This document shows, piece after piece, positions 24,975 through 34,370 of a stretch of 64,000 nt of DNA. A model generated the notes under the pieces. It did not search any database and was not told the DNA's origin. It worked only from the letters and a program-made list of their open reading frames with translations. Positions within the stretch are counted from its first letter, which is position 1; each line of letters starts with the position of its first letter. Source of the DNA: Geminocystis sp. NIES-3709 (GTDB taxonomy: Bacteria; Cyanobacteriota; Cyanobacteriia; Cyanobacteriales; Cyanobacteriaceae); NCBI RefSeq assembly GCF_001548115.1, contig NZ_AP014821.1, positions 1,364,001-1,428,000 of the forward strand, read 5' to 3'. A program made the translations under genes and the position numbers.

Positions 24975-26393
24975 CTAAATTTCTAAAGTTTTTCCCTTAG
25001 TTTCAATTCTCAAAAAATAAGTCAAAATTCCAGCTAATAAACAACTGAAGGCTAAAATATATAGTAAATTAGATACTCCTAAATCTTCTCTTAAAATAGG
25101 TAATAAAAAAGTTCCCAATACTGCTCCACTTTTTGCGATCGCTGCCGCTAATCCTGCACCAGTAGCTCTAATAGAAGTGGGAAAAATCTCTCCAGAAAGT
25201 AAAAAAGTTGTAGAATTAGGTCCTGCATTCATCAATAAATTAAACACTAAAAAACCACTAAAAACTAGGATAAAATTAGGATGTTGATTAATATTAGGAT
25301 CTCCTGCTATTCCTAATAGTATTAATCCTAAAGCCATACCAATAAAACCAATAATTTGTAAGGGAATTCTACCTACTTTATCAACTAATAAAACTGCTAC
25401 TAAAAAGCCTATTATCAAAAACAAATCTACTATAGCTGAACCCTGAGCCGATCGTATTTGACGAATAATAAAATTATCCTGATTATTAAAAGCTAAAATC
25501 GCAATAATTGTGGGAGTAAAAATACCAATACCATAGGTAGCAATATCTTGTAAAAACCAAGGAATAGATGCTAATAAAGTATTTTTAATATATTTTGGTG
25601 AAAATAAAGAACTATAATTAAGATTAGTTTCTTCAGGTTGAGGATCACTTTCTGAGTTAACAATAATATCCGTTTCTAATAATTCTCTAGCGGCTAATTC
25701 AGCATTTTTATAATCTCCTTTAGCAATATAATATAGAGGACTTTCTAAAAGAAATTGTAGCCGTAAAAACCCGACAAAAATAGCTAATAATAAACCAATA
25801 CCTAACATTGCTCTCCATCCATATTTAATCAAAATATCAAGAGAATTAGGAAAAATTTGAGTAAAAATATTGATAATAATAATACCTGTTAAAGCACCAA
25901 ATAAAGCTCCCACTGCTTGAAAAGTAAATGCACCAATAACCATTCTTCCTCTTAAACGAGAAGGCACATTTTCAGTAATATAAGCCACACTAATGGGATA
26001 ATCAGCACCAATACCAACTCCTACTAAGAAACGGAAAAAAATTAAAGAAAAAGCATTCCAAGCTAAAGCAGTTCCAGCACTAGAAATAATAAAAATCAAG
26101 ACATCAATTAATAACATTTTTTGTCGGCCAATTTTATCGGTAATTCCTCCTAATGTGAGTGATCCAATTAAAGATCCAATAATAGCAGAAACAGCGATCG
26201 AGCCTATTTGAGTAGTTGTAAGGTTAAAGTCTTTTTCGAGAAAAGGTAAAGCAATTCCGATAATAAAAAAATCAAATCCATCTAAGGCAATTAAACCGGC
26301 AGATAATAGCCATAAAAACCACATTGGTTTTGTCAATTTAGATTCATCTAATTTAGATTCAAAGTTGTTCATTTTTGATAAAAATATAACCAA
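24975..26393 (-). CDS. MFS transporter, sugar-porter-like
   Basis: The 472-residue protein has twelve predicted TM helices. The MFS signature between TM2 and TM3 is GGITDKIGRQKML, and a matching 'VDKVGRIPLQ' lies in the second half. 'RFLVGVGIGADYPISVAYITENVPSRLRGRM' is typical of sugar/phosphate porters and the PROSITE sugar-transport pattern. The long central loop (about residues 220-255) is Glu-rich. The substrate is not determined; hexoses or organic acids are the usual range. It is divergent from trmFO. Confidence 0.88.
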   Translation of the reverse strand: MVIFLSKMNNFESKLDESKLTKPMWFLWLLSAGLIALDGFDFFIIGIALPFLEKDFNLTTTQIGSIAVSAIIGSLIGSLTLGGITDKIGRQKMLLIDVLIFIISSAGTALAWNAFSLIFFRFLVGVGIGADYPISVAYITENVPSRLRGRMVIGAFTFQAVGALFGALTGIIIINIFTQIFPNSLDILIKYGWRAMLGIGLLLAIFVGFLRLQFLLESPLYYIAKGDYKNAELAARELLETDIIVNSESDPQPEETNLNYSSLFSPKYIKNTLLASIPWFLQDIATYGIGIFTPTIIAILAFNNQDNFIIRQIRSAQGSAIVDLFLIIGFLVAVLLVDKVGRIPLQIIGFIGMALGLILLGIAGDPNINQHPNFILVFSGFLVFNLLMNAGPNSTTFLLSGEIFPTSIRATGAGLAAAIAKSGAVLGTFLLPILREDLGVSNLLYILAFSCLLAGILTYFLRIETKGKTLEI

Positions 26394-26494
26394 AATTAAA
26401 TTTATAAAACCTCATTAATTTGTTAAAATTTTAAGCAATGAAAGTTTTATCACTAACTTTTTATTTTATCAAACTTATTAATTTATCTATCATA

Positions 26495-27832
26495 ATGAAT
26501 CATAATTCTATAACGGTTATTGGAGGAGGATTAGCAGGTACAGAAGCCACATGGCAAATTGCCAAAGCAGGTATTCTCGTTACTTTATATGAAATGCGCC
26601 CCATTGTTAAAAGTCCAGCCCACCATAGCGAAGAATTAGCAGAATTAGTTTGTAGTAACTCTTTTGGTGCAGATGCCGTCGATCGAGCGGCTGGTTTACT
26701 ACATCAAGAACTACGTCAATTAGGCTCTATTGTAATACAAACTGCTGATAACCACAAAGTACCCGCAGGAGGAGCGTTAGCTGTCGATCGAGGTGTTTTT
26801 AGTCAAGAACTAACTCAAACCCTTGTAAATCATCCTTTAATTACTCTTAAACGAGAAGAAATTAAGACCATACCATCCAACGGAATTGTAGTATTAGCGA
26901 CAGGCCCTCTCACTAGTCCTCCCCTCGCCCAAGAATTACAGAATTTGACAGGGATGGATTACCTTAACTTTTTTGATGCGGCAAGTCCTATCATAGTAGG
27001 AGAGTCCATCGATAAAGATATTGCTTTCCTTGCATCCCGTTACGACAAAGGAGAAGCTGCCTATTTGAATTGCCCCATGAATAAAGAGCAGTATTTGCAT
27101 TTTTGGCAAGAAGTACGCCAAGCTGAACAGGCGGAATTGAAAGACTTTGAACGAGAAAATGCTACATTTTTTGAAGCCTGTTTGCCCATAGAAGAATTAG
27201 CTAGACGAGGAGAAGATACCATGAGATATGGGCCTTTGAAACCAATTGGATTATTTGATGCTCGTTTGGGAGACTTCAAAGAAAATAAAGATAAGCGTCC
27301 TTATGCCGTAGTACAACTGCGTCAAGAAGATAAAGCAGGACAATTATGGAATATGGTAGGCTTTCAAACAAATTTACGATGGGGAGAGCAACAACGGGTA
27401 TTTCGCATGATTCCGGGATTAGAAAAAGCAGAGTTTGTGCGTATGGGAGTAATGCACCAAAATACTTTTTTAAATGCACCTCAACTATTAAAAAGTACTT
27501 TACAGTTTAAATATCGAGAGACTCTCCTTGGGGCAGGGCAAATTATCGGTACAGAAGGTTATACAGCCGCCGCCGCCGGAGGTTGGTTAGCTGGTACAAA
27601 TGCGGTAAGGGTGGCACAGAATAAACCTCCTTTAACTCTCCCCAACGTTACCATGATGGGTGCTTTATTTGAATTTATCAGTAGTGCCGATGCTAAACAT
27701 TTTCAACCTATGCCTCCTAATTTCGGTATTATTCCCACTTTTCCTCAAAAAATACGCAATAAACGAGAACGTTATCAAGCATACGCTAATAGATCGATCG
27801 ATGCGCTTAATTCCTTGACGATGAATATATAG
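26495..27832 (+). CDS. trmFO: Methylenetetrahydrofolate-tRNA-(uracil-54-C5)-methyltransferase
   Basis: TrmFO makes ribothymidine at tRNA position 54 using methylene-THF and reduced FAD. The protein has 445 residues with the start placed at ATG 26495, so the FAD-binding motif [13 protein letters not shown] begins at once. An earlier ATG at 26438 would add a 19-residue hydrophobic lead not usual for the family. Conserved blocks include [21 protein letters not shown] (positions 64-84 of the shorter protein), [10 protein letters not shown] and '[19 protein letters not shown]'. The gene is monocistronic. Confidence 0.94.
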   Translation: MNHNSITVIGGGLAGTEATWQIAKAGILVTLYEMRPIVKSPAHHSEELAELVCSNSFGADAVDRAAGLLHQELRQLGSIVIQTADNHKVPAGGALAVDRGVFSQELTQTLVNHPLITLKREEIKTIPSNGIVVLATGPLTSPPLAQELQNLTGMDYLNFFDAASPIIVGESIDKDIAFLASRYDKGEAAYLNCPMNKEQYLHFWQEVRQAEQAELKDFERENATFFEACLPIEELARRGEDTMRYGPLKPIGLFDARLGDFKENKDKRPYAVVQLRQEDKAGQLWNMVGFQTNLRWGEQQRVFRMIPGLEKAEFVRMGVMHQNTFLNAPQLLKSTLQFKYRETLLGAGQIIGTEGYTAAAAGGWLAGTNAVRVAQNKPPLTLPNVTMMGALFEFISSADAKHFQPMPPNFGIIPTFPQKIRNKRERYQAYANRSIDALNSLTMNI

Positions 27833-28074
27833 CAGAAGGCAAAAGGCAGAAAGAAAATATATAATATTTCAACAATGGATAATGGACAATTGACATAAGT
27901 ATTTATCCTAACTCCTACCAAAAAACTTTTTCGGCAACCCTAATTATTAATATGAAGTTTCATTGCAAAAGATTAAGAACAAATTGCCAAACATTGCAAT
28001 ATCAGTAATGATTAAAATTGTTTAAAAAGCATTTTTTATAGTAAACAAAATTTATTTCGACATCAGAACATAAT

Positions 28075-29358
28075 ATGAATATTATTGTAGTCGGACTTTC
28101 CCATAAAACCGCCGCCGTTGAAGTACGAGAAAAATTGAGTATTCCTGAAGCCAAAATCGAAGAATCGATAAAGCATCTTCTTAGTTACCCTCATATCGAA
28201 GAAGTTGGTATTATCAGTACTTGCAACAGGCTTGAAATTTATGCTGTGGTAAAAGAAACGGAACAAGGAGTTAAAGAAATTACTCAATTTTTAGCAGAAA
28301 TAGGACATCTGTCTTTACACCATTTAAGACGACATCTATTTATTTTATTACATCAAGATGCAATTCGTCACTTAATGCGAGTTTCTGCGGGATTAGAAAG
28401 CCTTGTATTAGGGGAAGGGCAAATTTTAGCCCAAGTCAAAAATACCCATAAATTAGCTACAAAATATCAAGGTATGGGACGACTACTCGATCGACTTTTC
28501 AAACAAGCCATTAGCGCTGGAAAAAGGGTGCGTACAGAAACAAATATAGGTACTGGTGCTGTTTCTATTAGTTCGGCGGCGGTGGAATTAGTGGATACCA
28601 AAGTAGATGACTTATCCTCTCAAAAAGTGTCAATTATTGGTGCGGGAAAAATGTCTCGGTTATTAGTGCAACATCTTGCCTCAAAAGGGGCTGATAATAT
28701 TGCTATTGTAAATCGTTCTACCAGTCGATCGCAAGAACTCGCCAAACAGTTTCCCCAAGTTAGCTTACAGCTTCATCCCCTCGAAGATATGATGACAGTG
28801 GTGAGGGAATCAGATATAGTGTTTACTAGCACTGGTTCAATGGTGCCTATTCTTGATAAAAATAATCTCTCCAATATAGAAGCATCTCGATCGATCATGT
28901 TAGTGGATATTTCTGTCCCTCGCAATGTTTCCAGTGATGTGGCAGAATTAGATTTTATAATTTCCTATAATGTTGATGATTTGAAAGCGGTAGTTGCTCA
29001 AAATCACGCTAGTCGTCGAGAAATGGCAAGAGAAGCAGAGATATTATTGGAAGAAGAAATCGAGGCTTTTGAGTTGTGGTGGCAATCCTTAGAAACCGTG
29101 CCAACTATTAGCTGTTTACGCAGTAAAATTGAAGAAATTCGAGAACAAGAATTAGAAAAAGCCTTATCCCGATTAGGTTCAGAATTTGCCGAAAAACATC
29201 AAGAAGTAATAGAAGCCTTAACCAGAGGTATTGTTAACAAAATTCTACATGATCCTATGGTACAGTTACGAGCTCAACAGGATATTGAAGCTCGGCGCAA
29301 GGCTTTACAGACTTTACAAACTTTATTTAACCTTGAAATTAGCGAACAGTTTGGTTAA
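28075..29358 (+). CDS. hemA: Glutamyl-tRNA reductase
   Basis: HemA reduces glutamyl-tRNA to glutamate-1-semialdehyde, the first committed step toward haem, chlorophyll and bilins. The 427-residue protein has the nucleophilic Cys50 in STCNRLEIY, the '[16 protein letters not shown]' block, the NADPH-binding region [11 protein letters not shown] and a C-terminal dimerisation helix domain. It is convergent with the phycobilisome linker gene, whose pigment it ultimately supplies. Confidence 0.97.
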   Translation: MNIIVVGLSHKTAAVEVREKLSIPEAKIEESIKHLLSYPHIEEVGIISTCNRLEIYAVVKETEQGVKEITQFLAEIGHLSLHHLRRHLFILLHQDAIRHLMRVSAGLESLVLGEGQILAQVKNTHKLATKYQGMGRLLDRLFKQAISAGKRVRTETNIGTGAVSISSAAVELVDTKVDDLSSQKVSIIGAGKMSRLLVQHLASKGADNIAIVNRSTSRSQELAKQFPQVSLQLHPLEDMMTVVRESDIVFTSTGSMVPILDKNNLSNIEASRSIMLVDISVPRNVSSDVAELDFIISYNVDDLKAVVAQNHASRREMAREAEILLEEEIEAFELWWQSLETVPTISCLRSKIEEIREQELEKALSRLGSEFAEKHQEVIEALTRGIVNKILHDPMVQLRAQQDIEARRKALQTLQTLFNLEISEQFG

Positions 29359-29411
29359 TTTAGAGACAAAAAAGTCTTTTGATAGGAAATATTTTGTTTA
29401 ATACAGCAACT

Positions 29412-29442
29412 TCAATAAAAAACAAGGGGTTTAATCCCCTTG
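29412..29442 (-). terminator. Rho-independent terminator of the rod linker gene
   Basis: CAAGGGG (29423-29429) pairs with CCCCTTG (29436-29442), a 7-bp GC-rich stem with a 6-nt loop. Read on the minus strand it is followed by TTTTTTATT. It lies 30 bp beyond the linker gene stop. Confidence 0.85.
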
Positions 29443-29471
29443 CTCATAAGTTTTAATTAAAAAAGTATATC

Positions 29472-30341
29472 TTAATTAACAGGAGTTACACTAGCAATAC
29501 TTGCACCTTGTTTGTGTAAAGTTTGATAAAGTTCAAATAATTTACTAAAAGGAACCATATAAACTTTGTTAGGACGGCGATATTTAGGAAAAGCATTATA
29601 AACTTTTGCGCGGTAGCCCGTTACTTCTACTCGGTAAATAGCACCATCTTCATCAGCACCTACACCCTGACGGGTAGCAGAAGTTAAAGGAGTTTCTTGG
29701 AAAGCCCAACCACCACCAGTCGAACCACCAGAAGGAGGAATTACTGATAAGGGGGTTTGAGTTAACACGCTTTTATGAATTACAGGAGATTGTAAAGATT
29801 TACCTACATCACTACTAGCTGCACCACGAAGCATTGCAAACATATGGGTAAACTCTACCATTGTACGATTGTTGGCAGTTTTATAACCACGATAGTAAGG
29901 AACAATATTATCTCCGTATGCTTCGGTATATTCGTCACTATCAATATAAGCGTTAATATCAGCTTCGTAACCGAGAGTGTCTAAAATATCGCTATGGTAT
30001 CTCATTTCATCTTGATTTTCAGGAGTACGTCCTAAAAAGTGTTTAAAATTGAGTTCAGTAAAACGATAACGAGGACAAGTTTCAAAGAAACGTTGACGGT
30101 ATAAATCGGAATTTGCGATCGCACGAACAAATTCTCTGACGGTTAACTGTCCATTACGGAAACGAGATTCTGCATTTGTAACTCTTTCGTTACTCATGAT
30201 ATAAGAATTTCCGACTACTTGACGATAAACGGCATTGATAATCTGAGAAATTCTTTCGTCAGAATCATGGGGTTTTCTTTCTACAATGGATGCTTCTTCA
30301 AATAAACTGATACCCAAATTTGCGCTTTGTTGTAAAGACAT
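29472..30341 (-). CDS. cpcC: Phycobilisome rod linker polypeptide (CpcC type)
   Basis: Rod linkers sit inside stacked phycocyanin (or phycoerythrocyanin/phycoerythrin) hexamers and set rod length and energy flow. The 289-residue protein has a phycobilisome linker domain at about residues 15-150 (including RFRNGQLTVREFVRAIANSD) and a C-terminal CpcD-like domain at about 232-285 (FPKYRRPNKVYMVPFSKLFE). This combination is that of CpcC-type 30-33 kDa linkers. AAGGAG precedes the ATG closely. No cpcA/cpcB genes adjoin it, so assignment to a particular biliprotein is inferred. Confidence 0.9.
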   Translation of the reverse strand: MSLQQSANLGISLFEEASIVERKPHDSDERISQIINAVYRQVVGNSYIMSNERVTNAESRFRNGQLTVREFVRAIANSDLYRQRFFETCPRYRFTELNFKHFLGRTPENQDEMRYHSDILDTLGYEADINAYIDSDEYTEAYGDNIVPYYRGYKTANNRTMVEFTHMFAMLRGAASSDVGKSLQSPVIHKSVLTQTPLSVIPPSGGSTGGGWAFQETPLTSATRQGVGADEDGAIYRVEVTGYRAKVYNAFPKYRRPNKVYMVPFSKLFELYQTLHKQGASIASVTPVN

Positions 30342-30707
30342 CTAATAGTCTCCTTTTACGAGTGTGTTAATTTTTAAATTTAATTTTCTTAACAAAACTT
30401 AATAAACTAAGTAGTAATAAATACCAATTAGAAAAGTTTAATCGGATACGGTTAGCTATTAAGTGTGTACACTTATTAATCTCTTAGGAGCTTATAAGGT
30501 AAAGAGTTGAGCCTACCTACTTAAGTCTCTAAGAATTAATTAATAATCATTTTTTATGACAGGATTTTTATTTCCAGTCAAATCTATTTATACTATGAGA
30601 AGTGTGCATTTATTATCAAGATTTGTAAAGAGAAGGTCGAATTGATAATTGATAATTGATAATTAAGAATTGAGAATTGTCAACTGTCAACTATCAACTT
30701 TTGTGCT
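30342..30707 (-). promoter_or_regulatory. Leader and likely promoter region of the rod linker gene
   Basis: On the minus strand TTGATA (30614-30619) and TAGTAT (30590-30595) are 18 bp apart and could be a promoter, giving a leader of about 240 nt. A dyad TAAGTG-N4-CACTTA lies at 30460-30475 within the leader. Near 30640-30690 the plus strand has short tandem AATTGATAATTG-type repeats, a common non-coding filler in this genome. No gene is seen in these 366 bp. Confidence 0.5.
30460..30475. promoter_or_regulatory. TAAGTG-N4-CACTTA dyad in the rod linker leader
   Basis: These are perfect 6-bp inverted half-sites around TGTA. The same half-sites with the same 4-bp gap occur at 62875-62890 upstream of the ABC exporter gene. 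It could be a repressor or activator site; no regulator is identified. Confidence 0.4.
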
Positions 30708-31619
30708 ATGCTTCGTTATGCTTATTTTCCGGGATGTGTTTCTCAAGGTGCGTGTAAAGAGTTACATACTGCTACTATGGCTATTAGTAGCGCTTTAGAC
30801 ATTGAATTAATCGAGTTGAAGAAAGCCTCTTGCTGTGGTTCTGGAACTTACAAAGAAGATTCTCAATTATTAGAAGATACCGTAAATGCTCGTAATATTG
30901 CCTTAGCAGAATCTCTTAATTTACCTTTATTAACCCACTGTAGCACTTGTCAAGGGGTAATTGGTCATGTGGATGAAAGACTAAAAGAGGCACAACAAGA
31001 TAATCCTGATTATTTGAGTAAGGTTAATAGTTTTTTAGAAAAAGAAAATTGCTCTCCTTATCAGGGTACAACGGTAGTAAAACATATTTTATGGGCTTTA
31101 GTGGGGGATTATGGTTTAGAAGCATTGAAAGCCAAGGTGATTAAACCATTAACAGGATTGAAATGTGCTTCTTTTTATGGTTGTTATTTGTTACGCGCTC
31201 AAAAAAATCTCCCTTTTGATAATCCTTTCAATCCTCAATCTTTGGAAAGTGTTTTTACTGCATTAGGAGCAACTCCCGTTTATTATGAAGGTAGAATCAA
31301 ATGTTGTGGTTGGCCTTTGTCCAGTTACGCTACAAAACAATCTTTTCAGATGGCAGGTAATAATTTATTGGATGCGATAAATCAAGGTGCAGATTGTATT
31401 GTTACACCTTGCCCTCTTTGTCATCTTAATTTAGATTCTCGTCAACCAGAAGTTGCTAAAATAATAAATCAAAAATTAGATATTCCTATTTTACATTTAC
31501 CTCAATTAGTGGGTTTAGCATTAGGTATTAAACCCGAAGAATTAGGGATAAATCATCATATTGTTTCAACTAAAAAAATTATTAATATCATTAATAAAAA
31601 CCGATATAATCCAGACTAA
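30708..31619 (+). CDS. HdrB-like CCG-domain iron-sulfur protein
   Basis: The 303-residue protein has two cysteine-rich CCG domains. The first includes Cys10, Cys42-Cys43 (SCCGSG) and CSTCQG; the second includes KCCGWPLSS and PCPLCHLNL. Such domains hold the noncubane clusters in heterodisulfide reductase HdrB and related subunits. In cyanobacteria this protein is often annotated as HdrB-like or as the membrane-anchor substitute (SdhC/SdhE type) of succinate dehydrogenase. A redox role with quinone or thiol is likely; the exact partner is not visible here. Confidence 0.88.
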   Translation: MLRYAYFPGCVSQGACKELHTATMAISSALDIELIELKKASCCGSGTYKEDSQLLEDTVNARNIALAESLNLPLLTHCSTCQGVIGHVDERLKEAQQDNPDYLSKVNSFLEKENCSPYQGTTVVKHILWALVGDYGLEALKAKVIKPLTGLKCASFYGCYLLRAQKNLPFDNPFNPQSLESVFTALGATPVYYEGRIKCCGWPLSSYATKQSFQMAGNNLLDAINQGADCIVTPCPLCHLNLDSRQPEVAKIINQKLDIPILHLPQLVGLALGIKPEELGINHHIVSTKKIINIINKNRYNPD

Positions 31620-31780
31620 TTAAAGGCTTTTTGAGTTAAGGTAATTATGGAAATTAAGTAAAACTTTTAAAAATAGATTTGTCAAACAAAATATCAGATT
31701 TTGCTCTTTTAAGATAACTTAAATCATTAATTTTTTATGTCAATTAATTGTCAACTTTACTAACTTAATAGTTTTATAAT

Positions 31781-32275
31781 ATGATTATATATTTTATCCG
31801 TCACGGTATCGCAGAATTGAGATCGATCGAAAAAGATGATTCCCATAGAATTTTAACCTCTAAAGGGATAACTAAAACTCAAAAAGTAGCTCAAAAATTA
31901 TCTTATTTAGACATAAAATTTGATGTTATTATAACAAGTCCTTATACTAGAGCAAAAGAAACAGCAATTCTTCTTAAACAGGCAAAATTAAGTAGTGAAA
32001 TTATAGAACATTCTGCTTTAACTCCCGATGGTAATATTTTAGAGTTGATTAACTGGTTACAAAATTCTGATTATCGAGAAAATAGTTGTTTGGCTTTGGT
32101 AGGGCATCAACCAGATTTGGGAAATTGGGTTGAATTATTAGTTTTCGGAGAAATTAAAGGAAAATTAATAGTAAAAAAAAGTGGTATTATCGGTGTTGAA
32201 TTATGGGATTTATCTAACCCTATTGGTAACAGTGAATTATTTTTATTAGCAGGTCCAAAATGGATAAGTAATTGA
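31781..32275 (+). CDS. sixA: Phosphohistidine phosphatase SixA-like
   Basis: This histidine-phosphatase-superfamily protein has 164 residues, the normal length for SixA. The RHG motif is at residues 7-9 (FIRHGIAE), the second catalytic His is near residue 109 (VGHQPDLG), and 'ITSPYTRAKETA' provides the phosphate pocket. SixA removes phosphate from histidine phosphotransfer proteins. The target in this organism is unknown. Confidence 0.9.
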   Translation: MIIYFIRHGIAELRSIEKDDSHRILTSKGITKTQKVAQKLSYLDIKFDVIITSPYTRAKETAILLKQAKLSSEIIEHSALTPDGNILELINWLQNSDYRENSCLALVGHQPDLGNWVELLVFGEIKGKLIVKKSGIIGVELWDLSNPIGNSELFLLAGPKWISN

Positions 32276-32456
32276 TCATAGCATTCGTATTTAAGTTGTG
32301 TCTCAAAGCCTAAAGATTATTTCTTCTTCATTTACTTTACTTTTGTTGTTAATTTTTCTATAGAACCCATTTGGTATCTATTGTACATATTCTTAAAATT
32401 TAGCGGATACGTGTTAACAGCGTTTTTATTGAGTCCATCCTTCCCCAATATATTCA

Positions 32457-32807
32457 TCATTTTTTGGCCAAAGAATTATTTGTATTTATTTTTGTTTCTT
32501 TTACTCTACCGGGGGTAAATTTACCTGAAAATGAATAGCCTGATCGTCTTACATAAAGTCTTATTTTATTTTTTTGTGATCCTTCTAACTTTTCCTTATT
32601 TCTTTCGCAATGTAACTTTTCAACTTCTAGTAAAAAAGCAATGTCCTTTATCGCTAAGTCCAAATATTCTTGAAGTTTACGTCTGTTACTTATAACCTGA
32701 CCAATAAGTTTAGCAGTAATAGCCGCAATAATTGTGCTAATAATTGAACACCCCCCCGAAATAATAGAGGCTTGAACTTGAGGGGCAGAAAAGTCAAAAG
32801 AAAACAT
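32457..32807 (-). CDS. Small predicted membrane protein, unknown
   Basis: The 116-residue protein has one TM helix near residues 12-38 (small and Ile-rich, after a short lead), then a basic, partly coiled region and a Lys/Arg-rich tail. I do not recognise a family. It sits among degraded sequence: a TPR remnant and a repeat end lie just upstream. It may itself be a transferred or decaying gene. Codon use is normal for the window. Confidence 0.55.
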   Translation of the reverse strand: MFSFDFSAPQVQASIISGGCSIISTIIAAITAKLIGQVISNRRKLQEYLDLAIKDIAFLLEVEKLHCERNKEKLEGSQKNKIRLYVRRSGYSFSGKFTPGRVKETKINTNNSLAKK

Positions 32808-32857
32808 TTTATCTCAACCAATTAGTGTAAATTAATTTATCTTAACAATCAATGGCA

Positions 32858-33040
32858 TCATATTCTTTGTAATGTTTTTTGTATTGTGTCTTTTATTAGT
32901 TTCACAAATTCCGTGTTTCCTTGTTGAATAAATAAATTTTTAGCTTTCTTTAAATCAGTGATCGCCTTCTGATATTCTCCTAAATCATCATAAGTATTAC
33001 TTCTGTTGTGATAAGCGAAAGCAAGATTAAGTATTTGTGC
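32858..33040 (-). pseudogene. Fragment of a tetratricopeptide-repeat gene
   Basis: The minus-strand frame, with no ATG or other plausible start, encodes about 60 residues containing one TPR unit (AYHNRSNTYDDLGEYQKAIT). It ends at TGA 32858-32860 and is preceded by an in-frame TAA at 33041-33043. It resembles the last repeat of cyanobacterial TPR proteins, with the rest lost. A repeat end lies 50 bp upstream and may mark the deletion. Confidence 0.6.
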
Positions 33041-33090
33041 TTAGTGCAAAAATGGGATGCTCCCTGTCATTGGTCATTTATTAATTGTTT

Positions 33091-33113
33091 ACAAATCATT
33101 TAGGATTGCTATA
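33091..33113 (-). repeat. Solitary end of a small dispersed repeat (MITE-like)
   Basis: On the minus strand this reads TATAGCAATCCTAAATGATT and closely matches both ends of the 205-bp repeat at 37948-38152. No partner end is evident nearby, so it is a remnant. Confidence 0.55.
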
Positions 33114-33123
33114 TTCATTATTC

Positions 33124-34263
33124 TTAAGCAAAATTAGGTTTAAATAGTAAATAAATGCCGATCGAAAAACCTAAAATATTCGGTATCCAAGCTGCCATGA
33201 AAGGAGAAATAACACCAATTAATCCTAAACTACCAATCATAAAACCGATAAAATAGTAACCAAAAACAATGGCTACACAGATACCAAAACCAGTGGCTTT
33301 ACTGGCACTATTTGGACGAGAACCTAAAGAAGATCCAACTAAAGCAAATATAATACAAACAAAAGGAAAAGCAATTTTTTGAGCAGTCCTGACTTGAAAC
33401 ATTAAAACAGTTTTTTCATCTCCTAATAATCTTAATAATCTAATATATTCTTGAGATTGTGCAATATTCATTTCGTAAGGATCTCGACTTTTAGAAGCTA
33501 ATTCTAAGGGAGTTTTGGATAAAGAAATTTGCGTTTGTCTAAAAAAATATTCTTTCCCTGCTAAGGGAGTTTCTTTGATATTGTAGATTACTCCATTAAA
33601 TAAATCCCACACTTGAGATCTGCTATTCCAGCGTCCTTTTTCTGATATTATTACTTTATTTAATGTCTTTTTTTCTGTGTCTAAAATAGTCACAGATTTC
33701 ATGTTTTCTCCGTCAAATGCTTGGGCATAAAATAATGTTTTTAGTTGTTTTGTTGCTCTTCCATTTTCTTCTTGAACTTGAATATATTCAGGATAAAAAA
33801 TATCTTGTCTCAATAAAAATTTTCTTTGTTCATTAAGTTTATCCACTAAAATAGTGGTAACTTTATAGTTAGCATTTGGAACAATTAATTCGTTAAAAAC
33901 AAAGGTTAAAAAAGTAATTAATAAGCTGAAAATTAAGGCTGGAATAATTAGTCGAAAAAGGCTAACTCCTGTACTTCTCAAGGCAATTAATTCGTTATCG
34001 TTACTTAAACGACTATAGGTGATTAAAGTGGTTAATAAAAGTGATATGGGTAAAGCATAGGCTATATATTCAGGTATTTTTAAGCAAAATATTTCGATGG
34101 CAGAGATTAATGGTAAGTTGGAGTTAACAATTTTATAACTTAAATCAGATAAGGTTGCGATCGCAACACCTAGAGCAGAAAAAAGTGCTACACCAAAGAA
34201 AAAGGGACTCATCAACTCTCTTACCAAATAAACATCCATTATTGATAGTTTAAAAGTGCGCAT
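33124..34263 (-). CDS. LptF/LptG-family permease
   Basis: This inner-membrane protein of the YjgP/YjgQ family has 379 residues. TM helices lie near residues 15-40, 55-80 and 100-125, then a periplasmic beta-jellyroll of about 150 residues, and three C-terminal TM helices. The motif 'YALPISLLLTTLITYSRLSNDNELIALRSTGVS' is the conserved coupling region for LptB. It would extract lipopolysaccharide from the inner membrane with LptB. Cyanobacteria often have one such gene, so F versus G is not assigned. Confidence 0.9.
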   Translation of the reverse strand: MRTFKLSIMDVYLVRELMSPFFFGVALFSALGVAIATLSDLSYKIVNSNLPLISAIEIFCLKIPEYIAYALPISLLLTTLITYSRLSNDNELIALRSTGVSLFRLIIPALIFSLLITFLTFVFNELIVPNANYKVTTILVDKLNEQRKFLLRQDIFYPEYIQVQEENGRATKQLKTLFYAQAFDGENMKSVTILDTEKKTLNKVIISEKGRWNSRSQVWDLFNGVIYNIKETPLAGKEYFFRQTQISLSKTPLELASKSRDPYEMNIAQSQEYIRLLRLLGDEKTVLMFQVRTAQKIAFPFVCIIFALVGSSLGSRPNSASKATGFGICVAIVFGYYFIGFMIGSLGLIGVISPFMAAWIPNILGFSIGIYLLFKPNFA

Positions 34264-34370
34264 TCAACTTAAAATGATAAATTGGACTTATCAAGATTAG
34301 AGTTACCAAAAACAAGTTTTTTCAAACTATATACTAACTTTATTCAGGGACGATTTCATAACTAGAATTA

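Noticed and set aside
30637-30690. Tandem AATTGATAATTG repeats as a CRISPR or regulatory array
   Set aside because: Units are short and irregular and resemble filler seen between many cyanobacterial genes.
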